From contig JAKFCU010000021.1 in NCBI GenBank assembly GCA_036676475.1, forward strand, positions 1 to 33,507: DNA of 33,507 bases, in the 5' to 3' direction. The DNA is from LC029 sp036676475. Its GTDB lineage: Bacteria > Bacillota > Bacilli > Aneurinibacillales > RAOX-1. The first letter of the stretch is position 1. Each line of letters starts with the position of its first letter. A model generated the notes under the pieces. The model ran no database searches and had not been told where the DNA came from. It saw only the letters and a program-made list of their open reading frames with translations. Positions 7,809-18,400 of the stretch are shown one piece after another. The position numbers and the translations under genes are program-made.

Positions 7809-9740
7809 CTATTGTTTAACAAAGCCTGTAAATTCTAGTTTTCTTTGTTTTTCCAAAATACGGAGAAGAACTTGGGTATAATCACTGACGTTTACAGTAC
7901 CATCAAGATTTACATCATAGAAGTTCATGTCATCTGTAATATCAGAAATCAGGACTCTTCTAGACTCATCAAATGGAATAGGAGCTTTTCTATGCTTCTC
8001 AAGAATCCGCAATAATACTTGGGTGTAATCACTAACATTTACAGTGCCGTCCCTATTGACATCATAAACATTATATCCCTCTGGGACCTCAATAAAATTA
8101 AGATTGGTAACTCTCACAACTACGTCTTGTAAATTAACTGCATCTTCATCACTCTCAGCTTGATTCACAATGATTTCGTCAATGCTCAAATCGAATTCTT
8201 CACTTAATTGTGTATCAAATGTGATTGTTCCAATATTAATCGGTTCTGCGACATTTAGTGGCGATTGAATTAATCGTGAACCACCGATTACTAACTTATA
8301 CACACCATTCGCAATACCTTCAGCATCAACATCATCTATCGTCAATCCACTGGCAGGATTGACAGTGAAGACAGGATTACTTAGCCCAGCGCCTTGAGGA
8401 ACAGGAATACTGATCTGGAATCCATTCATTCCTAGTTCGATGTCTTTTAAGATAATATCCAGGTTCACTTCCCCGTTATTACTAACTGCATCAAAGGCTA
8501 TCTTTCCAAAATCATTGTTTTGACCAGGAGTTTCAGAATGAATGATATAATCAGCCACAGCTACCTGACTTACATTCCCTAGTGCATCTACCGCAATGGC
8601 TTTAACCGTTGTCGAAGCAGATACACCAAATGGAGCTGAGTATTGACTAGATGATGTTGTTGGCACCGATCCATCAGTCGTATAATAGATGGTTGTACCG
8701 GCTTCAGCACTTAGTGTTACGGATTGTGCAGAAGCATAGGTTCCACCCTGTGGATTAAAAGTTACAGGTGCTGGCGCTATGCCATCAATCACCTCAAAGG
8801 TATCCGTTGCTTCAACGCCGCCTCGACCGACAACAATCGTGTACGTTCCAAGCGGAGCATCAAATCCTAAGGTGTAAGCATATGAGTATTCTCCCAAGGA
8901 TGTCGGAGTTTCCGTAACAGTAATCAGTTGAGTTTGGTCTGGTGCAAAAATCTTGATATCAACTTGAGAAAGGTTGGTCGTTCCAGCAATGGTGACTTGG
9001 TGACCTTGCTTCTTCGTTGTTACATCTTCAACGGTTACAAAATCAGGTACATATTCACCAAACACTAACGCGACATCTCCCGGAATCTGATATGGAATAG
9101 GCTGAGTGGTTTGACCATTAGCTTCAGGAGTATCATCAGCTAAAGCTACGGTTAAATTAACACCATTTACTCCTAATTGAGCCAAGCTGTCTCCTGTTTT
9201 AATTAGGAAATTCCCTTCAGATGTGTTAGATACAAAGTTCAACGTTCCTAATACGGTATTAGGAGCAACAGATACTCCTGGTACTGTAGTCGTAGGATCC
9301 GTATCAGATTCTACTAAATGCTCAACAATGGTTAGAGTGTTTTGATGAACAGTAGGGTATTGATTGATTCTAGTGAACGGAAATCCATAATTCGCAGTAC
9401 GTTCAGCGAATACTAGTGATCCATTCGTTGTAAAAGGTTCCTGCGCTGGTTCCATAAGCAGAGGATCATATTTAAAGTCGATGGAATATCCATATAACTT
9501 AGAGATATCCGAACCCAAAATCACCAAGGAAAAGGGGTCATCCTCTTGCAATGGATTCTGTTGATTGACTTCTTGCCCATTTTTCAAAACTTTAACAGCT
9601 ATAGAAGCAGCCGAGACCGTTCCGCCTCCGCCTCCCTCTGTGGCAAGACTATCAGCAAACACCGAAGGAACCATTACACTCCAAATGAGAAGTAAAAATA
9701 AAAAAAATGATATTAATCTTTTTCTTCGAAAAGTTACCAA
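7809..9740 (-). CDS. Secreted scaffoldin-like protein: two cohesin-like domains plus C-terminal type I dockerin
   Basis: A 643-residue protein started by TTG at 9740, chosen because GGGGAGGA sits 7-8 nt upstream; the nearby ATG at 9744 is in another frame and stops early. Signal peptide residues 1-29 (ending VFADS). About 45-205 is a cohesin-like domain (VILGSDISKLYGYSIDFKYD). An Ig-like domain at about 230-315 (VTTKKQGHQVTIAG) is nearly the same as one in the downstream SLH protein. A CHB_HEX_C_1 domain follows (TTIYYTTDGSVPT), then a second cohesin-like domain (about 410-545). The C-terminus holds two almost identical calcium-loop segments, DVNRDGTVNVSDYTQVLLRI and DVNLDGTVNVSDYTQVLLRI, separated by about 30 residues: a type I dockerin. 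Having both partners in one chain is scaffoldin-like. It lies first in an operon with the SLH protein. Family patterns are seen; binding partners are inferred. Confidence 0.85.
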   Translation of the reverse strand: MVTFRRKRLISFFLFLLLIWSVMVPSVFADSLATEGGGGGTVSAASIAVKVLKNGQEVNQQNPLQEDDPFSLVILGSDISKLYGYSIDFKYDPLLMEPAQEPFTTNGSLVFAERTANYGFPFTRINQYPTVHQNTLTIVEHLVESDTDPTTTVPGVSVAPNTVLGTLNFVSNTSEGNFLIKTGDSLAQLGVNGVNLTVALADDTPEANGQTTQPIPYQIPGDVALVFGEYVPDFVTVEDVTTKKQGHQVTIAGTTNLSQVDIKIFAPDQTQLITVTETPTSLGEYSYAYTLGFDAPLGTYTIVVGRGGVEATDTFEVIDGIAPAPVTFNPQGGTYASAQSVTLSAEAGTTIYYTTDGSVPTTSSSQYSAPFGVSASTTVKAIAVDALGNVSQVAVADYIIHSETPGQNNDFGKIAFDAVSNNGEVNLDIILKDIELGMNGFQISIPVPQGAGLSNPVFTVNPASGLTIDDVDAEGIANGVYKLVIGGSRLIQSPLNVAEPINIGTITFDTQLSEEFDLSIDEIIVNQAESDEDAVNLQDVVVRVTNLNFIEVPEGYNVYDVNRDGTVNVSDYTQVLLRILEKHRKAPIPFDESRRVLISDITDDMNFYDVNLDGTVNVSDYTQVLLRILEKQRKLEFTGFVKQ

Positions 9741-10055
9741 CCATGATCCTCCCCTCTTATTTAATAAAATAAAAGCATACAGACTTCTCTGTAATCCCCA
9801 TCACCTCTTCCAATTGAACAATTAGAATTAGGACTATCTGCTTTCACAAAGCTAAAATTCGTCATAAATCCAGAAAATCCTTCCAACTTTTACAAAAAAA
9901 AATAAACAGCAGCCAGAATGATAGGTTCTTTTATTTTCTTTTTTGAGGGCTATAGGATCTTTTAGCCATAAATCTCTACAAGTTTCTATGTAAATTTTAC
10001 TATCATCTCGCCTCGTATAGATCCTCCCCTCCCCATCCGAATTTGCTGCAACTAT
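9741..10055 (-). other. Long 5' leader of the scaffoldin-like operon
   Basis: About 315 bases separate the probable transcription start from the TTG at 9740. I see no known riboswitch consensus. A small reading frame runs 10145-9852 but starts upstream of the promoter, has no ribosome binding site and shows no recognisable protein features, so I do not call it. Possible local pairing exists around 9775-9850 (AAGCA with TGCTT). Confidence 0.35.
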
Positions 10056-10061
10056 TGTCTT

Positions 10062-10090
10062 ATTATAGCAGAAAACGCTTGTTTTACATA
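10062..10090 (-). promoter_or_regulatory. Extended -10 promoter for the scaffoldin-like/SLH operon
   Basis: On the minus strand TGCTATAAT (10070-10062) is a perfect extended -10 element. The -35 at 17 bp spacing is a weak TATGTA, as is usual for extended -10 promoters. Transcription would run toward the TTG at 9740. Confidence 0.5.
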
Positions 10091-10241
10091 TACAGAATAA
10101 ATTCCCACTTTCTGCCGCATCTATTATATCAGGAAGTCTAGCCACCTTATACTATTATATATCATTTTTCCTATGATAAATTATAACTTTTTTATCATTG
10201 AGATTAAATTGGATTCCACCTTTTCTATTTACAAAAGCAAA

Positions 10242-10328
10242 AATAACAGGAAAATTTTCGCCTATTATGGGCCATGTCGGATAAAATCGGTGAATTCGAC
10301 ATGAATAAGCGGAGAATCTCCTGTTATT
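10242..10328. repeat. 87-bp imperfect palindrome downstream of the 1611-residue protein gene
   Basis: The outer arms AATAACAGGA (10242-10251) and TCCTGTTATT (10319-10328) are perfect complements. The inner arms CATGTCG (10273-10279) and CGACATG (10297-10303) are also complementary, with further partial pairing between. On the minus strand it is followed by TTTTTGCTTTT, so it may also end transcription of the gene at 10387. The right arm contains GCGGAGAATCTCC; a close match, GCGGAGATTCTCC, occurs at 20842-20854. This looks like an interspersed palindromic (REP- or MITE-like) repeat, which needs genome-wide copies to confirm. The flanking 10091-10241 and 10329-10386 show no gene. Confidence 0.55.
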
Positions 10329-10386
10329 TACTGTATTATTTTAGCAGCATTCCCAAGCAAGAACTTTTGGGACACCCTCAATCTCT

Positions 10387-13300
10387 CTATTCGGTTTCTG
10401 TAACTATTTCTTCTGTATCCTCTACTTGTTCACCATAATGCTCCTCAATTTCTTGAACTGCGTCTGGTTCCATCTTAATTGACTTAATCCAATCAAAAAG
10501 ATCGACGATACCATCATGGTTCTTATCGTGTCTAGAAGAGGCCCTTTCCGTTGCAAACTGGAAAGAATATTCTTCGGCGATAGTGTTGCCCATTGCATCC
10601 TTTACGGCATGGATCGGTATCATCACCGTGTAGGAAGTGCCATAGTTCAGTGCGTTGTTCGGCTGTAAACTCAACGTATCACTGCTGATCGTCTTGGTTA
10701 CCTCTACAGCTGAGCCATTAAAATCCTTTACAGAGATAGAATCGAAGTCTGCATCCTTTTCAATCATCCTGTCGAAACGAATCGTGATGGATGAGTTAAT
10801 GGATGCACGCTCTGTCATATGGGTCGGGTTCGTTTCCGTTACGGCAAGTGATGAAGCTTCCTGCTTAAGCAGCTGTGAATAATTCACATGAGTAGCAAAA
10901 ATCACTCTTCCTTCATAGTAATTAGCAATTTCTAAAATGGAGAAGAAGGAATTGTCCGGGTCTTCAAATGAGACTGTTTGCTGGTCCAATCCCGCCAACA
11001 ATACTTTATGCTGATTGCTTGCACTAAAGTTATAAGCGGTTGCCCAGTAATCATACGTACTTCGCTGAGTAAAGTCTCCCCATACCTCCAACGTTCCCTC
11101 TGTCAGATAGCCTCGGTGATCATTACTGCTGTCCATGACATAATCACCTTGTACCTCTACATAATCATCGGCGTTTGTCATTTGAAGGATCCCAGTGGAA
11201 TAAGTCATTCCGCCTTCCTTCGGTGTCTCAATCAGATAGTTTCCTCTTACAATCAGCTTACCTCCATTCACATGGAGAAGACCGGTAGTGTGAGTAAGGT
11301 TATCTTCAATTGTCAGAGTATTTCCATTGAGATCGAGATTGGTCGATAACCTTAAATCCCCTAGGATTACTTCATCACCCATTAATTTCCACGTTCTTCC
11401 AACTGGTGTAAATCCATTTAATCTTTTTCCATGGGAATATAACTCATCTACACCAATCGGAGTGGAAAATATAACGCCTTCTTCCGAGGTATTGGTAATC
11501 TCTAAAACTGTAAAGTAGGATTCAATCGGATCTTCAAAGGAAACGGTTTGCCCTTGGAGGCCATTCAATACCACCTTAAATTTACCGCTTGTGCTGAAAT
11601 TATAGGCCGTGGCCCAATAATCGTAAGTACTTTTTTGGATGAAATCCCCATGTACCTCCAACGTCCCTTCTGTCAGTGAGCCCCTATGATCATTAGAACT
11701 ATCCATGACAAAGTTTCCCGAGACCTGAACGGTATCATTTGGATCGGTCATTTGTAGTGTTCCTGCGCTATAAATATAGCTGTTTTCAGTTGGTGTTTGG
11801 ATGAGATAATTCCCCTTAACCACTAGATTTCCACCATGCACAAGCAGCAAACCTGTGGTTTGAATAAGATCCCCTTCGATAGTCAGCGTATAGCCGTTTA
11901 AATCAAGGTTGGTCGAAAGAGTCAGATTCCCTGGAATCACTTCATTACTAGTTAACTTCCAGGTTCGGGCTACAGGAGTAAAGCCGGTCAGTTTCTTCCC
12001 GTGGGAATATAATTCATCTACCCCTATTGGTGTTGCGAAGTAAACTCCCTCATCTGCTGTATTCATGATGTCGAGAATGGTAAAAAACGATTCAGCCGGA
12101 TTTTCAAAATAAATGGTTTGCTTGCTAGCCCCTGACAAGAGAACTTTATATTTTCCGCTTGTGCTGAAATTATAGGCGGTTGCCCAATAATCATAGGTGC
12201 TCTTTTGGGTAAAATCTCCCTGTACCTCCAACGTCCCATCCGTCAATGAACCCCTATGATCGTTGGAGCTATCCATCAGGAAACTCCCCTCAACTTGCAC
12301 ATAATCGTTCGGATTCGTCATTTGAAGACTTCCTGTACTATAGGTATAGCCGGTCTCTGTCGGTGTTTGAATCCAATAGTTCCCCTTGACAATGAGCTTG
12401 CCGCCATTGATATGGAGCACTCCAGCAGAGTGGATTATATCCCCCTCAATAGTCAACGTTTTCCCATTGAGATTCACATTGGCATAAAGATTCATATCGC
12501 CAGGAATCGTTTCGTTATCAGTTAGCGTCCAAGTTCTCTCAATTGGAGTAAACCCGGTCAGCTTCTTACCATGGGAATATAAATAATCCACACCGATCGG
12601 TGTTGTAAATACAATTCCTTGATCAGATTGATTTTTGATTTCAAGAATTGTAAAAAAGGAAGCACTTGGGTCTTCAAAGGAAATTCTTTGCTCGTCAGTA
12701 CCAGACAGAAGGACCTTTTGTGCATTGCTGGTACTGAAATTGTAAGCCGTAGCCCAATAGTCATACGTACTCTTTTGCGAAAAATCACCTTTTACTTCCA
12801 AAACGCCGTCATTCAAGCTGCCGCGATGGTCATTGCTGCTATCCATAACAAAATTCCCTTCTACGAGAACCTGGTCTTCCACTTGGAGCATCTGTAACGT
12901 TCCAGTGCTATAGGTGTAGCCTTCTTCCACTGGTGTCTGGATTCGGTAATCCCCTTTTACGATTAGCTCTCCTCCATGAACATACATATTACCAGCAGAG
13001 TGGATTATATCCCCCTCAATAGTCAATGTTTTCCCATTCAGATCCACATTGGCATAAAGATTTAAGTCTCCTGGAATCACTTCATTGTCCGTTAAGGTCC
13101 ATGTTCTGCCAATCGGTGTAAATCCCGTCAGCTTTATTCCATGAGAATACAGCGTGTCGACTCCTATGGGAGTAGTAAAAACGACTCCTTCTTCCGCATT
13201 ATTCGTAATATGGAGAATCGTAAAAAAGGACTCCCTCGGATCTTCAAAGTTCACTTCCTGCTGGACTGTTCCGGACAAGATGACCTTATGCTTTCCACTT

Positions 13301-15222
13301 GTACTGAAATTATAGGCCGTTGCCCAATAGTCATACGTACTCTTTTGTCGAAAATTCCCCTTGACCTCTAACGTTCCATCAGTCTGGCTTCCACGATGAT
13401 CATTACTGCTGTCTTGAACGAAATTGCCGTCCACTTTGACCATATCATTTTCTGTGGTCATTATTAAACTTCCTGAACTGTAAGTTGTAAGATCGGCACT
13501 CTGAATCAGATAGCTCCCCTTTACCGAAAGGGTGCCTCCGCGAATATTCAGGTAACCTCCAGAATGAATAAGGTCCCCTTTAATGGTCAGTTGATGCCCT
13601 TGCAAATCCAGCGTCTGTCCTTCCAGCCTGACGTATCCATTCACCGGCTCAACGGTCAAATTGCCTTTGAGTGTTGTAGAGGTATACTGCGATACAGCCC
13701 TTGCCTTTATGAACAACTCTCCATCCCAAGGAACTAATTCTGTTGCATTCATTTCGTTGTGGAAGACAATGCCACCTGGTAAAGAATTGGTTATCTGGAG
13801 AAAATTAAAGTGGGAACTCCCAGGATCTTCAAAGTAGACATTCTGAATCCCCTCTCCCGATAACATTACTTTATGGTTGCCGCCCGTACCAAAGTTGTAA
13901 GCCGTGGCCCAATAATCATAGGAACTCTTCTGTCGAAAATCTCCTTTGATCTCCAGTATCCCTTCATTAAAGCTTCCTCTATGATCATTGCTGCTGTCCA
14001 TGACAAAATTGCCCTGGACAAGAATATGATCTTGTGGTTTGGACATTAGCACGGTTCCTGTACTATAACTGGTTAAATCCTGACTTTGGATCAGATAACT
14101 CCCTTTTACGATCAAAGTTCCATTGTTCACATTGACCGTACCGCCTGATTGAATCAGATCTCCATCTACGGTTAAAGTGTGTCCTTGCAAATCGAGGGTA
14201 CCATTCATGATTTTCAGATCTCCATGAATGTGAAGGTCACCCTCTTCGACCTTTAGTGTACCTCCCAGCAAATGAACACTCTTATCGATCTCTCCATGAT
14301 AATAAAAGGTGTCGTAATAGATATCTGACCAACCCACCACAATAATTCGGTAGGGCATCAGCTCGATAAATTCCGTCCCGGAATTGGTGGTAAAGTAGGA
14401 GATTTGTCTCTCCCCAGCTGGAGTGAACGGGTTCCCTGCCAGATCCTGAACGGCACCTTGAGGAATGGAAAGAATATACCGGGTATTGTTTTGCAGTGAC
14501 TCATCCGGATTTAGATTCAGGACATTTCCATTGATCGATTTCGTTATCGGAACAACTTGGCCATCCTGATGGGTAAGTCCAATATTTGGGTAATTAGCTC
14601 CTGATTTAATGTTTTCGTCAAAGGTAATCAGGATATCTCTTGTAGTAGATACTTCAATCCCTCCATTAGCCGGACTCATAGTGCTGATCGTAGGAGAGAC
14701 CGTATCCGATTCAGAATTCCCCACTGGTTCAATCATCACAGTATAGGAACCGGTATTATTGGAATAAGAGCCTGGAACATCATTATAGGCCAACAGCAAT
14801 TGGCCGCTTACAGACGGAGTGAAGGTTACCTCCGTGCCTAGTGGAAAAGGGGATGAATATACTCCATTATTTAGAATAACCCCAATCAGAGCACCGACAG
14901 GTGAAGTGGGAAGGATTGTATTGTCTCCCGGTTTAGGATCAATTTGTTCTGTACTTGTTAAATCGGAATATCGATTTCCATCTGCATCCGTATAAGGAGA
15001 AAATCCTAATGTCCCCTCCATTCCATAGCTCACTCTGCCCGTAGCCGTAATCGTTATAGGCTGATTCGCGGTAACGGTAACCCCTGTATCCACCCATTGA
15101 TTTCCACTCGGATCCTGATTTCCTTGAACTTGCACAGTTTCCGCATAGACAAATGGTTGATAAACCATTAAAAGGAACAGCAAGAACAAAGGGAACTTCG
15201 TGTTCTTGAACGATATTGCCAT
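10387..15222 (-). CDS. Giant secreted LecA-like / beta-solenoid repeat protein with dockerin-like tail
   Basis: A 1611-residue exported protein. ATG 15222 is preferred over 15225 by spacing to GAGAGGGG. Signal peptide about 1-28. Residues 30-165 match the pattern of the calcium-dependent LecA/PA-IL galactose-binding fold (WVDTGVTVTANQPITITATG, VGALIG, GQLLLAYNDVPG, NTGSYTVMI). About 170-275 is an SbsA-type Ig domain. Then come six beta-solenoid repeats of about 190 residues, each with DLNGxTLTIEGDxI, GGxLxVKGxY, DSSNDHRGS and STYDYWATAYNFS blocks. A second SbsA-like Ig domain is followed by a single calcium-loop tail, DKNHDGIVDLFDWIKSIK, then a helix ending in HYG and an acidic end. The tail matches those at 23387-25666 and 28704-28883. 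Likely a cell-surface adhesin or matrix protein; ligand unknown. It lies alone between its own upstream region and a large palindrome. Confidence 0.85.
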   Translation of the reverse strand: MAISFKNTKFPLFLLFLLMVYQPFVYAETVQVQGNQDPSGNQWVDTGVTVTANQPITITATGRVSYGMEGTLGFSPYTDADGNRYSDLTSTEQIDPKPGDNTILPTSPVGALIGVILNNGVYSSPFPLGTEVTFTPSVSGQLLLAYNDVPGSYSNNTGSYTVMIEPVGNSESDTVSPTISTMSPANGGIEVSTTRDILITFDENIKSGANYPNIGLTHQDGQVVPITKSINGNVLNLNPDESLQNNTRYILSIPQGAVQDLAGNPFTPAGERQISYFTTNSGTEFIELMPYRIIVVGWSDIYYDTFYYHGEIDKSVHLLGGTLKVEEGDLHIHGDLKIMNGTLDLQGHTLTVDGDLIQSGGTVNVNNGTLIVKGSYLIQSQDLTSYSTGTVLMSKPQDHILVQGNFVMDSSNDHRGSFNEGILEIKGDFRQKSSYDYWATAYNFGTGGNHKVMLSGEGIQNVYFEDPGSSHFNFLQITNSLPGGIVFHNEMNATELVPWDGELFIKARAVSQYTSTTLKGNLTVEPVNGYVRLEGQTLDLQGHQLTIKGDLIHSGGYLNIRGGTLSVKGSYLIQSADLTTYSSGSLIMTTENDMVKVDGNFVQDSSNDHRGSQTDGTLEVKGNFRQKSTYDYWATAYNFSTSGKHKVILSGTVQQEVNFEDPRESFFTILHITNNAEEGVVFTTPIGVDTLYSHGIKLTGFTPIGRTWTLTDNEVIPGDLNLYANVDLNGKTLTIEGDIIHSAGNMYVHGGELIVKGDYRIQTPVEEGYTYSTGTLQMLQVEDQVLVEGNFVMDSSNDHRGSLNDGVLEVKGDFSQKSTYDYWATAYNFSTSNAQKVLLSGTDEQRISFEDPSASFFTILEIKNQSDQGIVFTTPIGVDYLYSHGKKLTGFTPIERTWTLTDNETIPGDMNLYANVNLNGKTLTIEGDIIHSAGVLHINGGKLIVKGNYWIQTPTETGYTYSTGSLQMTNPNDYVQVEGSFLMDSSNDHRGSLTDGTLEVQGDFTQKSTYDYWATAYNFSTSGKYKVLLSGASKQTIYFENPAESFFTILDIMNTADEGVYFATPIGVDELYSHGKKLTGFTPVARTWKLTSNEVIPGNLTLSTNLDLNGYTLTIEGDLIQTTGLLLVHGGNLVVKGNYLIQTPTENSYIYSAGTLQMTDPNDTVQVSGNFVMDSSNDHRGSLTEGTLEVHGDFIQKSTYDYWATAYNFSTSGKFKVVLNGLQGQTVSFEDPIESYFTVLEITNTSEEGVIFSTPIGVDELYSHGKRLNGFTPVGRTWKLMGDEVILGDLRLSTNLDLNGNTLTIEDNLTHTTGLLHVNGGKLIVRGNYLIETPKEGGMTYSTGILQMTNADDYVEVQGDYVMDSSNDHRGYLTEGTLEVWGDFTQRSTYDYWATAYNFSASNQHKVLLAGLDQQTVSFEDPDNSFFSILEIANYYEGRVIFATHVNYSQLLKQEASSLAVTETNPTHMTERASINSSITIRFDRMIEKDADFDSISVKDFNGSAVEVTKTISSDTLSLQPNNALNYGTSYTVMIPIHAVKDAMGNTIAEEYSFQFATERASSRHDKNHDGIVDLFDWIKSIKMEPDAVQEIEEHYGEQVEDTEEIVTETE
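10900..14240 (-). repeat. Six tandem coding repeats with 570-bp period
   Basis: The codons for the YDYWATAYNF block begin at 11042, 11612, 12182, 12752, 13322 and 13907 on the plus strand, so four successive intervals are exactly 570 bp and the last is 585 bp. A second landmark (codons for the DSSNDHRG block) gives 11131, 11701, 12271, 12841, 13411 and 13996, with the same intervals. Similarity is high at protein level and clear at DNA level, which suggests recent duplication and a potential for copy-number change. The two most N-terminal units are the most divergent. Confidence 0.85.
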
Positions 15223-15380
15223 CATATCCCCTCTCTCTTTTATTTACTTGTACATTAAACTATCAGTCCTAACTTCCTATATAAGGTAGAAACTCACCCT
15301 CCTTGAATAAGGGAAATACAGTACTTAGCTACTATATTCGCTCCGTATAAAATCTTTCCTCCTTAAGACATGAAAAAAAA

Positions 15381-15416
15381 AAGGCTGTCAAGTAATCTCT
15401 TACTTGGTTCAGCCTT
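15381..15416 (-). terminator. Rho-independent terminator after the M4 protease gene
   Basis: AAGGCTG/CAGCCTT (15416-15410 with 15387-15381) and an inner CAAGTAA/TTACTTG pairing form a two-part stem, followed on the minus strand by a run of ten T. It lies 17 bp past the stop codon. Confidence 0.9.
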
Positions 15417-15432
15417 CTTCAGCTATTTCATA

Positions 15433-18400
15433 TTAGGGATTATATTTCTTTATCCAACTTATGATATCAAATACATCCACAATTCCTGTGCTATGCCCTT
15501 GATCGTTTATATTCTTCTCTGTAACGCCAGTCTCACCATAGCTGTCCTTCAGACTTTCTAGATCCTCCGAGTCTTGATCCCCATCGTGGTCAAAGTCCCC
15601 CTCTGCCGCATCGACTGTCTCGGCATCTAATAGTAACCGATAGGTTTGATCCCCGGTTTCTGTAAAATCATAGGCCCATACAATAATGTAATAGAAACCA
15701 GGCATGAGGTGAGCGGTAATGACTTCATCAGACATTCCCTCCGTTTCAGAGACACCAACATCCTCGCCATTTTTATCGGTAAGATACAAGTCATAATCGG
15801 CACTCATATTCGATAAATGAATGCTTACATCCTGTTCTTGGTCAATGTGAAATACGTAATAGTCATCATCAGCCCAGTAGGAAACTTCCGATGTCACTGG
15901 CTGTCCACCAATAATTGGAGATGCCTCAGTGTACCAGTTATTGGGCTCCAGCGGATCATCTACCACTTTTACATGTACCTCTACTTTTTGTCCAAAAAAT
16001 ATTTTTTGTCCGCTGCTATCCTCGCGATACATTTGCAGAGGAACAATATAATCTCCTAGTTGATTAGGTACTTGTAATTTAATAGATGTGTACCAGGTTT
16101 CACCGAAAAGAACATTCCCTCCGTCAAACACCTTGTCACTACCACTAACCGCATTTCCACCAGCTACTCCCAATTTAACTTGCTCACTATCCCATTCTTG
16201 GGCACCACTATTCAGGAGGTCAACCAACACTTCTACCTCTTTCCCTCTATAGCTTGCTACATATTCCTGATACCATGTAAATTGGGAATCGTATTCATCT
16301 ATGGTTTCCTCGTGCAAAGTCAAACGGTAAGGGGTAAGTGGAGTAGCTACCCCAAAGGGCCATACTTTTACGTAATAAGTACCCGGAGTTAAGGGCATAG
16401 TGATTTTTTCACTGATATTCAAATCGTTTACACTGAATGCTATCCAATTTTCCGGAGCATCGGAATCGTAAAGATATAAGTCATAGTCCCCTGGTAACTC
16501 TGATAAGCTGATCTCCACCTTTTTATTTTCCGTAAGCGTAAATTGGTAATAATCATCATCGTTCGAATGGGTTAAGTAGGATTGGATACTATCCCCCAAT
16601 TGCAGGAATGATGCCTCTGAAGGGACGTCATTCAGTTCGAAATAATCCTGGGTTACCGTAAACAGATAAGGAGTCTGTCCATAAACTTCATTATTGGAAT
16701 ACACCTTTAAATAATAGGTTCCAGGGGCAACCTGTTGTCTTGTAAATTCCCCATAAAACGGCAGCTCATTATCTGAATAAAGCAGTCCACTATCGAATTG
16801 CTGCAATAAGTTGCTATTGGCATCATAGATTTCCATCGTATACCGACCATCCGCATAGATCTCATAATCACCAAACGAGATGGCCATATGGGTATCTTCT
16901 GTGACGTTGATCTTAAACCAGTCAACATCAACAGATGAGCTTAAATAAGGCTTGTGAGACCCCCATTCAATTAGAGAGGCTTCACTGAAAGTGTCGTTTT
17001 CTTCGTACGGATCTTCAAGTTCTACCGGAATTTCTTCATCTTCTTCATAAGGAACCCCTACGCTTCTCCATGCTTCATCTACCGCCATATATTCGGGTGA
17101 TCCAATCCCATAGAGCGTTTGCGCAGCTAAAAGAAATCCGTTTCGAGCATCATTGAAGTCAGAAGTAGTACCCAGAAAATAGTTTAAGGCCCAATAGGTA
17201 ATTTGCCCCAACCGATCCTTCCCATCAATACCCTGTTGATTCAAGCTAGTTGCGATTAAATAAGCGGCACGATTCGGAATCCCGCTATTCGTGTGAACCC
17301 CACCATTATCGTTGAAGGTATACACGTAATCATCCATATGACCGGGTTGATTAAATAAGGCAGGGTTCTCCATGCTTCGCAGAGCATCGCCTGGAATAGC
17401 AGGGGTAAATACATCTTCGCCAATGAGCCAGTCCCCTTCTATAAGGGAACCAAAAATATCCGATATGGATTCATTCAGTGCTCCCGATTGACCATAATAC
17501 TCCAAACCCGCCGAGTATTCTGTCACTCCATGTGCGTACTCATGGGCTACTACGTCCAACTGGGAAGATAATGGAGAAAAGTAATTTCCGTCTCCATCCC
17601 CAAAGTAAAGGCCTGTACCATCCCAATAGGCGTTATTCATCGGCTCTCCAAACTCATCCACATGCACATAAATAGGAACGGAGGAATTCCTATTGTCAAA
17701 GCTCAACCGATTGAAGTGTTGATAAAAATAATTGTAGACAACACCCCCGTAATAGTGAACATCAACCGCCGTTTTTTGCTGTTCATCATCAAAGTGTCCA
17801 TCCTGGTCGCTGACATGATTCCATGTCTGAAAATCTATGGTATCAATAGTTGCTTGGCCTCTTGTCATATCCTTGAGAATAACGCCTGAACTGGTTTGGA
17901 AAGCCGGAAAGGTGCGCTGCTCGCCAAAATAGCCCATTCCCGTTCCCATGACTGCACCTTCATGGGCAAGGGTATTAAAGCCATTAATCACATTTCCAGT
18001 ATGGGCATCCACAAATACCATCCATCTTCCCAGTTGCGGTTGTTTAAAGGATAGTTGGATGTGATAAGCCAAGTAATACTTATCTTTGAATGGATAAATT
18101 ATTAATTCCTTAGATGATTGGCTTACAAGCTGCGTGTTGGGGGATAAATCCAAATTTTGTGTACTTTCAACGTAAGATATGGCTGACTGGGCAGCACGAT
18201 CTTTAGAAATGCCCGCTTTGATATTCACCCGAATCCGATCAGGCTGTTGGTATTTTGAATTATACGCATAAACGGATCCCTTCCGATCTGTATGTACGAT
18301 TACCTCCGCACCATAAATAGGGATATCCTGAAATTTCTGTTGAAAGCGGTAGTGGACATTTTCCTTTTTATCTACCGACTTCTTTTTAAATGACAGTTCT

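Noticed and set aside
9714..9744. ATG at 9744 as start of the scaffoldin-like protein
   Set aside because: It is in another frame and its frame ends after about 30 codons; TTG 9740 leads directly into the signal peptide.
9852..10145. 97-codon minus-strand reading frame upstream of the scaffoldin-like gene
   Set aside because: It starts upstream of the probable promoter, has no ribosome binding site, and its translation is rich in Cys and aromatic residues with no recognisable pattern. It is better read as leader.
10291..10303. TGTCGAA-like Spo0A box on the minus strand
   Set aside because: A 7-base site is expected by chance, and this one lies inside the palindrome downstream of a gene, not in a promoter.
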